In this document: positions 8,669-15,200 of the stretch, piece after piece | Layout of the letters: every line of letters begins with the position of its first letter | Position numbering within the stretch: the stretch's first letter is position 1 | Assembly: GCF_001610975.1 (NCBI RefSeq) | Contig: NZ_CP013342.1 | Span: 3,171,001-3,235,000, forward strand | Direction of reading: 5' to 3' | DNA: 64,000 nt | From: Sphingopyxis terrae subsp. terrae NBRC 15098 | GTDB taxonomy: Bacteria; Pseudomonadota; Alphaproteobacteria; Sphingomonadales; Sphingomonadaceae | Program-made: the position numbers and the translations under genes | The notes under the pieces: model-generated | What the model was told of the DNA's origin: nothing | The model's input: the letters and a program-made list of their open reading frames with translations, nothing else | The model's database searches: none

Positions 8669-9544
8669 ATGCCCCACCGCACCCTTCCGCCCGCCGCAAT
8701 CGCGGTCCAACGTCCCGACGCGCCAGGCTCCGTCGTCGTGTCGATCCCGCATGCCGGGCGCCTCTATCCGCCTGAAATACTTGCAGCGGCGCGCGTGCCG
8801 ATCGCCGATCTCGAGCGGCTGGAGGATCGCTGGTGCGATGTCATCGCGGCGGGTGCGGTCGAGGCCGGCGCGACAGTGGTGCAGGCGCTGTGGGCGCGCG
8901 CTGTCGCCGATTGCAATCGCGGCGAGGGGCAGATGGCGCCCGCCGAGGTCGCAGTGCCGCTTCGCGCACAATTTTCGGCGCCGGGCCGCAAGGAGCGCGC
9001 CGGGCTGGGCGTCGTGCCGACGCGGCTCGCCGACTGCGGTACATTGTGGAAACGTCCGATCGACCGGGCCGCGCTGCACTGGCGTCTCGAATCGCTGCAT
9101 CGGCCCTATCATGCAGCAATTGCCGAAGAACTCGCTGCGGCGCGTGATCGCTTCGGCCACGCCATTCTGATCGACCTGCACAGCATGCCTTCGATTCCGT
9201 CCGGACAGCCAGGTCATGGGGCGCGCATCGTGATCGGCGATCGCTTCGGCACGTCCGCGGGCGAGTGGCTGTCCGACCTGCTTCTCGACAGTGCCGCACG
9301 GCTCGGCGTCGCCGTGACGCGCAACCAGCCCTATGCGGGTGGGCATATCGTGCGGACGCACGGGCGACCGCTGGCGGGCGTCCACGCGGTTCAGATCGAA
9401 ATCGACCGGAGCCTCTATCTGCACCCCGACAAGAGCGTCGATGCGGCCCGTTCGGGCGCGCTTGCACGCTGGTTCGCCGGCCTGATCGATGCGGCGGGGC
9501 AGATGCGTCCCGATGGCGACATGCTGCCGCTGGCCGCCGAATAA
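8669..9544 (+). CDS. N-formylglutamate amidohydrolase family protein
   Basis: A 291-residue hydrolase of the FGase family. Motifs are VVVSIPHAGRLYPPE near the N-terminus, DLHSMPSIPSGQPGHG in the middle and GGHIVRTHGRPLAGVHAVQIE near the C-terminus. The His/Glu/Asp set in these motifs is thought to bind a metal. Family members hydrolyse N-formyl-L-glutamate to formate and glutamate in the histidine degradation pathway (HutG type), although no other hut gene is nearby, so the natural substrate may differ. The stop codon overlaps the U-tract of a terminator acting on the opposite strand. Confidence 0.87.
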   Translation: MPHRTLPPAAIAVQRPDAPGSVVVSIPHAGRLYPPEILAAARVPIADLERLEDRWCDVIAAGAVEAGATVVQALWARAVADCNRGEGQMAPAEVAVPLRAQFSAPGRKERAGLGVVPTRLADCGTLWKRPIDRAALHWRLESLHRPYHAAIAEELAAARDRFGHAILIDLHSMPSIPSGQPGHGARIVIGDRFGTSAGEWLSDLLLDSAARLGVAVTRNQPYAGGHIVRTHGRPLAGVHAVQIEIDRSLYLHPDKSVDAARSGALARWFAGLIDAAGQMRPDGDMLPLAAE

Positions 9545-9574
9545 AAAACCACCTCGTACCGGAGTACGAGGTGG
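9543..9574 (-). terminator. Intrinsic terminator, minus strand
   Basis: An 11-bp perfect stem (CCACCTCGTAC / GTACGAGGTGG, 9549-9559 with 9564-9574) around the 4-base loop CGGA (as read on plus) is followed on the minus strand by six T's (9548-9543). The plus strand has no T-run after the stem, so the structure terminates leftward transcription. It overlaps the stop codon of the convergent amidohydrolase gene. Confidence 0.85.
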
Positions 9575-9655
9575 CCAGGGTCCAGGGAGGACGCACCCAC
9601 GTCCGCTAGGACGAGGCGCTCGCCGCGATGGAAAGGGGGAAAACCATGGCGGCGT
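9543..9655 (-). ncRNA. Candidate small RNA, about 113 nt
   Basis: A minus-strand unit with no supportable ORF. It has a promoter (TTGTAA, 17-base spacer, TAAATT; 9690-9662) placing the start near 9655 and an intrinsic terminator ending at 9543. The predicted RNA has pyrimidine-rich, anti-Shine-Dalgarno-like stretches (CCCCCTTTCC and GTCCTCCC) and a short internal hairpin GGACG/CGTCC. These features fit a trans-acting sRNA that blocks ribosome binding sites, but the target and any relation to known families are unknown. tRNA-Pro lies just upstream on the same strand, so the unit could also receive read-through. Confidence 0.6.
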
Positions 9656-9661
9656 AGGATC

Positions 9662-9690
9662 AATTTAGGATGGGTCGCGACACGTTACAA
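9662..9690 (-). promoter_or_regulatory. Promoter of the candidate small RNA
   Basis: On the minus strand, -35 TTGTAA (9690-9685), a 17-base spacer and -10 TAAATT (9667-9662). This is a good sigma-70 match for a GC-rich genome. The start is predicted about 7 bases further on, near 9655. Confidence 0.55.
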
Positions 9691-9725
9691 GACGCGTCTG
9701 TGCAAAATCTGCAGCAATGCGAAAC

Positions 9726-9802
9726 TGGTCGGGGAGAGAGGATTCGAACCTCCGGCCCCTGCCTCCCGAAGACAGTGCTCTACCAGGCTGAGCTACTCCC
9801 CG
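9726..9802 (-). tRNA. tRNA-Pro (CGG)
   Basis: A 77-base cloverleaf on the minus strand. Acceptor CGGGGAG pairs with CTCCCCG, followed by A and an encoded CCA. Anticodon loop TTCGGGA gives CGG. The T loop is TTCGAAT. Confidence 0.96.
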
Positions 9803-9908
9803 ACCGATCTCTGGCGCCGGCGGACCGGCGCGAGGGCAGGGCGGTCCTCTAGACGCGCCTTTTCGGAACTTCAAGCGTCAATCGGCAGCTTTGGCGATAT
9901 TCGCCGAT

Positions 9909-10336
9909 TTAGAGCAATTGCGCGCGGCGAAAGCTGAAATGACCATGATCGACGAAGATCAGATGATCGGTCAAATCGACGGCGATTCGGCGGAGAAAAT
10001 CCATCGCCTCGCCGGTCGCCGCCAGATCGGCTTCGCTCGGGTAGGCGCAGCCCGATGGATGATTATGCGCCATCAACACGGTCGCGGCGCCCCGGCCGAT
10101 CAGCCGGTGCCAGCAGGCAGGGGCGATCGTGCAACGGCCGTCGATACCGCCTTCGCAGCATTCGATCCGCATCAGGCGTCCGAAACCATCGAATCCGGCC
10201 GGATCAGCCGCTCGCGGTCAGCGGGGAACTCGGCGCGCAGCAGATCCCGGGCCACCGCGTCCTCCGCGTCGCGATCGACGAAGCCGCTCAGCGTCGTGCC
10301 ATCGAAGGGGCGGGCAGGTGGGAAAGCGAGCGCCAT
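9909..10336 (-). pseudogene. RadC-like JAB/MPN domain protein, frameshifted
   Basis: Two overlapping minus-strand reading frames together make one protein. The first (from the ATG at 10336, MALAFPPARPFDGTTLSGFV... to ...RAEFPADRERLIR) hits a stop at 10172-10174. The second resumes as AGFDGFGRLMRIECCEGGID and ends HFSFRRAQLL at 9909. The join needs one missing base near 10200-10204 (within ATCCGGCC). The second part holds the JAB/RadC metal-binding pattern AHNHPSG..YPSEAD and the ending DHLIFVDHGHFSFR. RadC-type MPN domains are widespread; their role is unclear and they are not needed for DNA repair. Unless the base is a sequencing error, the gene is broken. It is divergent from thyA. Confidence 0.75.
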
Positions 10337-10467
10337 AGCCGAAATCTGCGCTCCAGGGCGGTCCGCGCCAAGCCGGGACTGGGCCGAAACGGTGCAAGGT
10401 CGGGCGGGGCGCTTGCGAGGCGCGCCGCTGCCGCCTAGCAAAGAGGCCGCAATGCCGGGAGCGAGTC

Positions 10468-11403
10468 TTGTCCGAATCCATCCATTATGAACTTCAATAT
10501 CTCGACTTGATGCGTCGGATATGGACCGAAGGCGACGAACGCGTCGACCGCACCGGGGTCGGGACGCGCTCGCTGTTCGGCGAAACGATGCGCTTTTCGC
10601 TGCGCGACGATGCCATTCCCTTGCTCACAACCAAGCGCGTGTACTGGAAAACGGCGCTGCGCGAGCTGTTGTGGTTCCTGACCGGCGACACCAATATCCG
10701 ACCGCTTGTTGCGCAGGGCGTCCGCATATGGACCGACTGGCCGCTCGAGAAATATCGCCGCGCGACGGGCGAGCAGATCGACGCCGAAGCGTTCGAGGCG
10801 CGGATCGTCGCCGATCCTGATTTCGCGGCGGCGTGGGGCGATCTGGGGCCGGTCTATGGTCATCAGTGGGTCAATTGGCCGCGCTATGAGCCGGCGGGCG
10901 AGGGGCTGTTCCGCCGCGCGGAACAGGGGCACAACCAGATCGCCGCGCTGATCGACTCGCTCCGCAACAACCCCGGATCGCGCCGGCATATCTTCACAGG
11001 CTGGAATGTCGCCGATCTCGACCGCATGGCGCTGCCGCCCTGTCACATGACCTATCAGTTTCATGTGCGGAGCGACGGCGGACTGTCGTGCCTTCTGTTC
11101 CAGCGGTCGTGCGACCTGGGCCTGGGTTTTGCCTTCAACATATTCGAAGCCGCGCTGCTGACGCGGATGGTTGCGGCGCAATGCGGTCTTCATGCCCATG
11201 AACTGGTGTGGACCGGCGGCGACGTCCATCTTTACCTCAATCACGCAGAGCTCGTGGAGCAGCAGCTTCGGCGCGTTCCATCGGGCGCACCGCGATTGCG
11301 CATCCTTCGGCAGGCTTCGAGCATTTTCGATTATGCGTTCGACGATTTCGCGGTCGAGAATTACGCCCCGCAGGCGCACATTTCCGCGCCCGTCGCGGTC
11401 TGA
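10468..11403 (+). CDS. thyA: Thymidylate synthase
   Basis: 311 residues. The enzyme methylates dUMP to dTMP using 5,10-methylenetetrahydrofolate. Visible signatures are the N-terminal DRTGVGTRSLFGETMRF, the substrate-binding LWFLTGDTNI, the catalytic cysteine in LPPCHMTYQFHV, the dUMP contact QRSCDLGLGFAFNI and GDVHLYLNH near the C-terminus, ending APVAV. The start is a TTG (MSESIHYELQYLDLMRR) with GGGAG just upstream; no ATG gives the conserved N-terminus. It is divergent from the broken RadC-like gene, and the bkd operon begins 94 bases downstream with its own promoter-like sequence. Confidence 0.96.
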   Translation: MSESIHYELQYLDLMRRIWTEGDERVDRTGVGTRSLFGETMRFSLRDDAIPLLTTKRVYWKTALRELLWFLTGDTNIRPLVAQGVRIWTDWPLEKYRRATGEQIDAEAFEARIVADPDFAAAWGDLGPVYGHQWVNWPRYEPAGEGLFRRAEQGHNQIAALIDSLRNNPGSRRHIFTGWNVADLDRMALPPCHMTYQFHVRSDGGLSCLLFQRSCDLGLGFAFNIFEAALLTRMVAAQCGLHAHELVWTGGDVHLYLNHAELVEQQLRRVPSGAPRLRILRQASSIFDYAFDDFAVENYAPQAHISAPVAV

Positions 11404-11413
11404 GAGGCCGCCA

Positions 11414-11442
11414 TTGCATTGCTATGCAGGAAGTAATAATAT
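11414..11442 (+). promoter_or_regulatory. Probable promoter of the bkd operon
   Basis: TTGCAT (11414-11419), a 17-base spacer and TAATAT (11437-11442), inside the AT-rich gap between thyA and the E1 alpha gene. The predicted start near 11449 gives a leader of about 49 bases. The AT-rich flank could also hold an Lrp-type (BkdR) site, but I see no clear operator. Confidence 0.5.
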
Positions 11443-11497
11443 GTCGTCCAATTGAAATATAACGGCGCGGCGATTCGCGCCCTGAAGGGACGAAGAT

Positions 11498-12793
11498 ATG
11501 CCCGAAACGCATCGGCGCCCGGCGAGCAATCTGCCGCCGCTGTCGCTCCATATTCCCGAACCCCGCTATCGCCCCGGCGACACGCCCGACTTTGGCGATA
11601 TCGATGTTCCGGCGGTCGAGGCGACCCCGCGTCCGGGCGAAGCGACCAAGCCCGATGCGATGCGCGATATGTGCTACGGCCTTGTCCGCGTGCTCGATTT
11701 TGACGGGCAGGCGAAGGGCGCGTGGGATCCGAAGCTCAGCGCCGAACGGTTGCGGGCGATGCTGCGTTACATGATGCTCGTCCGCGCCTTCGATGACCGC
11801 ATGTTCCGCGCCCAGCGCCAGGGCAAGACCAGCTTTTACATGAAATGCACCGGCGAGGAGGCGACCTCGGTCGCCTCGACGATGGCGATCGACCGCGCCG
11901 ATATGTGCTTTCCCAGCTACCGCCAGCAAGGCATCTTGATCGCGCGCGATTATCCGCTGATCCAGATGATGAACCAGATCTATTCGAACCGCGGCGACCA
12001 TCTGCTCGGGCGGCAATTGCCGATCATGTATTCGGCGCCCGAGCACGGGTTTTTCAGCGTTTCGGGCAATCTCGCGACGCAATATCCCCAAGCAGTCGGC
12101 TGGGCGATGGCATCGGCCTCGAAGGGCGACAGCCGCATCGCGACCGTGTGGTGCGGCGAAGGGTCGTCGGCCGAAGGCGATTTCCATTCGGCGCTAACCT
12201 TTGCGACCGTCTATAACGCGCCGGTCATCTTCAACGTCGTCAACAACCAGTGGGCGATTTCCAGCTTTTCGGGTTTTGCCGGGGGTGAGCGGACGACTTT
12301 TGCGGCGCGCGCCGTCGGCTATGGCATCGCCGGCCTGCGCGTCGACGGCAATGACCCGCTTGCCGTCTATGCCGCGACGCAATGGGCGGCTGACCGGGCG
12401 CGGACGAATAACGGTCCGACGCTGATCGAACATTTCACCTATCGCGCCGAAGGGCACAGCACCTCGGACGACCCGAGTGCCTATCGCGCAGCGCAGGAAG
12501 CGAGCGCCTGGCCGTTCGGCGATCCGATCGCGCGCATGAAGCAGCATCTGATCGCGCTAGGCGAATGGGACGATGCCCAGCATGATGCGCTGCGCGCCGA
12601 GCTCGACGATTTGGTAAAGACGACGCAGAAGCAGTCGGAAAAGCTCGGGATTCTGGGTCACGGCATGCACCAGCCTTTCGAAACGATGTTTGAGGATGTC
12701 TTCGAGCAAATGCCTTGGCATCTCAAGGAGCAGTGCGATCAAATGCTGGCCGAACAGGAAAAGAAGTTCGGCCCCAATTGGAAGCCCGAATGA
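11498..12793 (+). CDS. bkdA1: 2-oxoisovalerate dehydrogenase E1 component, alpha subunit
   Basis: 431 residues. With the beta subunit it decarboxylates branched 2-oxoacids from Val, Leu and Ile using thiamine diphosphate. The TPP motif is GEGSSAEGDFHSAL...NNQWAIS. Other marks are SFYMKCTGEEA, FPSYRQQGIL and the phosphorylation-loop-like YRAEGHSTSDDPSAYR. The N-terminal 60 residues, before the E1 core, are typical of the bacterial BkdA1 group rather than of pyruvate dehydrogenase. It is the first gene of a three-gene operon; its stop overlaps the beta-subunit start (ATGA). Confidence 0.94.
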   Translation: MPETHRRPASNLPPLSLHIPEPRYRPGDTPDFGDIDVPAVEATPRPGEATKPDAMRDMCYGLVRVLDFDGQAKGAWDPKLSAERLRAMLRYMMLVRAFDDRMFRAQRQGKTSFYMKCTGEEATSVASTMAIDRADMCFPSYRQQGILIARDYPLIQMMNQIYSNRGDHLLGRQLPIMYSAPEHGFFSVSGNLATQYPQAVGWAMASASKGDSRIATVWCGEGSSAEGDFHSALTFATVYNAPVIFNVVNNQWAISSFSGFAGGERTTFAARAVGYGIAGLRVDGNDPLAVYAATQWAADRARTNNGPTLIEHFTYRAEGHSTSDDPSAYRAAQEASAWPFGDPIARMKQHLIALGEWDDAQHDALRAELDDLVKTTQKQSEKLGILGHGMHQPFETMFEDVFEQMPWHLKEQCDQMLAEQEKKFGPNWKPE

Positions 12794-13824
12794 TGGCCGG
12801 CGAAACCCAGACCAAGACGATGAACATGATCGAGGCGATCAACAGCGCCATGGACATCATGCTCGAACGCGATCCTAACACCGTCGTGATGGGTGAGGAC
12901 GTCGGCTTTTTCGGCGGCGTCTTTCGCGCCACCGCGGGCCTGCAGAAAAAGCACGGCAAGACGCGTGTTTTCGATACCCCCATCAACGAATGCGGCATCA
13001 TCGGCGTCGCCGTCGGCATGGGCGCTTATGGCCTGCGTCCGGTCCCCGAAATCCAGTTTGCCGACTATATCTACCCCGGGCTCGACCAACTCGTGAGCGA
13101 GGCGGCGCGGCTGCGCTATCGTTCAGCGAACGATTTTATCTGCCCGATGACGGTACGCACGCCGTTCGGTGGCGGCATTTTTGGCGGCCAGACGCACAGC
13201 CAGTCGCCCGAAAGCATCATGACGCATATCTGCGGCGTGAAGACGGTCATTCCGTCGAACCCCTATGATGCCAAGGGCCTGTTGATCGCAGCGATCGAGG
13301 ATAACGACCCCGTCGTCTTCCTCGAACCCAAACGTATCTACAATGGCCCGTTCAGCGGCTATTACGACCGCCCGGTCGAACCCTGGTCGAAGCATGATGC
13401 GAGCGCGGTCCCCGAAGATTATTATCGCATCGAACTCGGCAAGGCGGCGACGGTACGCGCCGGCGAGGCGGTGACGGTGCTCGCCTATGGCACGATGGTC
13501 CACGTCGCCAAGACGGTGATCGAGGAGATGGGCGTCGACGCCGAAATCCTCGACCTGCGGACGCTGCTGCCGCTCGACATCGATGCGATCGAAACCTCGG
13601 TAAAGAAGACCGGGCGCTGCCTCATCATCCATGAAGCGACGCGCACCTCAGGCTTTGGCGCCGAACTGGCGGCGCTCGTTCAGGAACGCTGCTTCTATCA
13701 TCTCGAGGCGCCGGTTGAGCGCGTGACGGGTTTCGACACGCCTTACCCCCACAGCCTCGAATGGGCTTATTTCCCCGGGCCGGTGCGCATCGCGACCGCG
13801 CTCGAAAAGATCATGAAGGATTGA
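12790..13824 (+). CDS. bkdA2: 2-oxoisovalerate dehydrogenase E1 component, beta subunit
   Basis: 344 residues beginning MMAGETQTKTMNMIEAINSA. The transketolase-like pyrimidine domain has VVMGEDVGFFGGVFRAT and the glutamate expected to activate TPP. Later segments are PINECGIIGVAVGMG, PFGGGIFGGQTHSQSPE and the C-terminal transketolase domain with LDLRTLLPLD. It pairs with BkdA1 to form the E1 heterotetramer. I chose the ATG at 12790, which overlaps the bkdA1 stop by 4 bases and has GGAAG five bases upstream; the adjacent ATG at 12793 is equally possible. A longer frame from 12715 lies inside bkdA1 and is not real. Confidence 0.94.
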   Translation: MMAGETQTKTMNMIEAINSAMDIMLERDPNTVVMGEDVGFFGGVFRATAGLQKKHGKTRVFDTPINECGIIGVAVGMGAYGLRPVPEIQFADYIYPGLDQLVSEAARLRYRSANDFICPMTVRTPFGGGIFGGQTHSQSPESIMTHICGVKTVIPSNPYDAKGLLIAAIEDNDPVVFLEPKRIYNGPFSGYYDRPVEPWSKHDASAVPEDYYRIELGKAATVRAGEAVTVLAYGTMVHVAKTVIEEMGVDAEILDLRTLLPLDIDAIETSVKKTGRCLIIHEATRTSGFGAELAALVQERCFYHLEAPVERVTGFDTPYPHSLEWAYFPGPVRIATALEKIMKD

Positions 13825-13829
13825 CCGCC

Positions 13830-15140
13830 ATGGCTCGCTATTCATTTCGCCTGCCCGACATTGGCGAGGGCATCGCCGAGGCCGAGATTGTCGCCTGGCA
13901 CGTCAAGATCGGCGAGCGCGTCGAGGAGGACGCCCAACTGGCCGACATGATGACCGACAAGGCGACGGTCGAAATGGAATCGCCCGTGTCGGGGGTCGTT
14001 GTCGAACTCGCCGGTGACGTCGGCGAAATGGTTTCGATCGGCTCGACGCTGGCGGTGATCGAAACCGACGGCGAAGCCGCGGTCGAAGACATGATCGCCG
14101 AAGAGGAATTCGAAGAGGACATCGCGGCCGAAACGCCGGGTGTAGAAGGGGCTGCGGTGGCGGAAGCGCCGCCGTCCCTCCAAGCCGTTCGCCCGGAGCC
14201 TGTCGAAGCGCCGTCCTTGTCTTCCACCGTTGAAAAAAAGGACGGGGCTTCGACAAGCCCAGCCCGAACGGAACAGGGTAGAGCCATCCTCGCATCGCCG
14301 GCCGTTCGCGCCCGGGCGAAGGATTTGGGCATCGATCTGGGGCAGGTCCATTCCGACGGCGACCGCATTCGCCATGCCGATCTCGACGCATTTCTCCGCT
14401 ATAGCGGCGGGCAGGGCTATCACGCCCCGGGCGCCAGCCGTGCGCGCGCCGACGAACCGGTCAAGGTCATCGGCATGCGCCGCAAGATCGCCGAGAATAT
14501 GGCGGCGTCGAAGCGCGCGATCCCGCACTTCACCTATGTCGAGGAAATGGACGTCACCGCGCTCGAAGCGATGCGCGCCGACCTCAATGCCAATCGCGGC
14601 GGCCGGCCGAAGCTCACGATGCTGCCGTTCCTGATCGTCGCGATCTGCCGCACGATTCCCGAATTTCCCATGATCAACGCGCGTTACGACGACGAAGCGG
14701 GTGTTGTGACGCGGCATGGTGCCGTCCATCTCGGCATGGCGACGCAGACCGATGCCGGACTGATGGTCCCGGTGATCCGCGACGCACAGGACAAGAATGT
14801 GTGGCAGCTCGCGAGCGAAATCGGCCGGTTGGCGGAGGCCGCACGCACGGGCAAGGCGAAGGTCGAGGAACTGACGGGGGGCACGCTGACCGTCACCTCG
14901 CTCGGCCCGCTCGGCGGCATCGCGACGACCCCGGTGATCAACCGGCCCGAAGTCGCTATCATCGGCCCGAACAAGATCGTCGAACGCCCGGTTTTCGACG
15001 GCGACGACATCCGCCGCGCCAAGCTGATGAACCTGTCGATCAGTTGCGACCACCGCGTTGTCGATGGCTGGGACGCCGCAAGCTATGTGCAGGCGCTCAA
15101 GAAGCTGATCGAGACGCCGGTTCTGCTGTTCGCGGACTGA
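13830..15140 (+). CDS. bkdB: Branched-chain 2-oxoacid dehydrogenase E2 (dihydrolipoyl acyltransferase)
   Basis: 436 residues. Residues 1-78 form the lipoyl domain with the lipoylation site MTDKATVEMESP. The peripheral-subunit-binding domain follows (ASPAVRARAKDLGIDL, about residues 153-190). The C-terminal catalytic domain ends with SCDHRVVDGWDAA, containing the active-site His and Asp. E2 transfers the acyl group from E1 to CoA. The start MARYSFRLPDIGEG at 13830 lies 5 bases after bkdA2. Residues of about 119-148 in the linker are encoded by an imperfect palindrome (14185-14271) that kept the frame. No E3 (lpd) gene is in the operon, so E3 must come from elsewhere. Confidence 0.94.
   Translation: MARYSFRLPDIGEGIAEAEIVAWHVKIGERVEEDAQLADMMTDKATVEMESPVSGVVVELAGDVGEMVSIGSTLAVIETDGEAAVEDMIAEEEFEEDIAAETPGVEGAAVAEAPPSLQAVRPEPVEAPSLSSTVEKKDGASTSPARTEQGRAILASPAVRARAKDLGIDLGQVHSDGDRIRHADLDAFLRYSGGQGYHAPGASRARADEPVKVIGMRRKIAENMAASKRAIPHFTYVEEMDVTALEAMRADLNANRGGRPKLTMLPFLIVAICRTIPEFPMINARYDDEAGVVTRHGAVHLGMATQTDAGLMVPVIRDAQDKNVWQLASEIGRLAEAARTGKAKVEELTGGTLTVTSLGPLGGIATTPVINRPEVAIIGPNKIVERPVFDGDDIRRAKLMNLSISCDHRVVDGWDAASYVQALKKLIETPVLLFAD
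14185..14271. repeat. Palindromic repeat inside bkdB coding sequence
   Basis: Two 34-base arms (14185-14218 and 14238-14271) are inverted copies with 28 of 34 positions matching; the 19 bases between are also partly palindromic. The arms contain the core GAGCCTGTCGAAG / CTTCGACAAGCCCAG, which I recognise as a dispersed sphingomonad intergenic repeat. Its translation gives RPEPVEAPS...DGASTSPAR. It covers 29 codons in frame and falls in the flexible linker between lipoyl and subunit-binding domains. Confidence 0.8.
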
Positions 15141-15148
15141 GTCTATGT

Positions 15149-15185
15149 CGTCATTGCGAGGAGCTTCGCTGCGCTCGCAATGACG
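15149..15185. repeat. Short inverted repeat between convergent genes
   Basis: A perfect 12-base inverted pair (CGTCATTGCGAG, 15149-15160; CTCGCAATGACG, 15174-15185) with a 13-base loop, 8 bases after bkdB and 15 bases before the convergent 1709-residue gene ends. It looks like a dispersed REP-type element. It could work as a two-way transcription stop although it has no T-run. Confidence 0.65.
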
Positions 15186-15200
15186 GCTATCCAAGCTGCG

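Noticed and set aside
9415..9663. A minus-strand 82-residue ORF over the candidate small RNA
   Set aside because: It reads into the antisense of the amidohydrolase gene, has no ribosome site or recognisable protein pattern, and its start lies at or before the predicted RNA start.
14185..14271. Reading the bkdB palindrome as a terminator
   Set aside because: It lies inside an intact coding frame and has no T-run after the stem.
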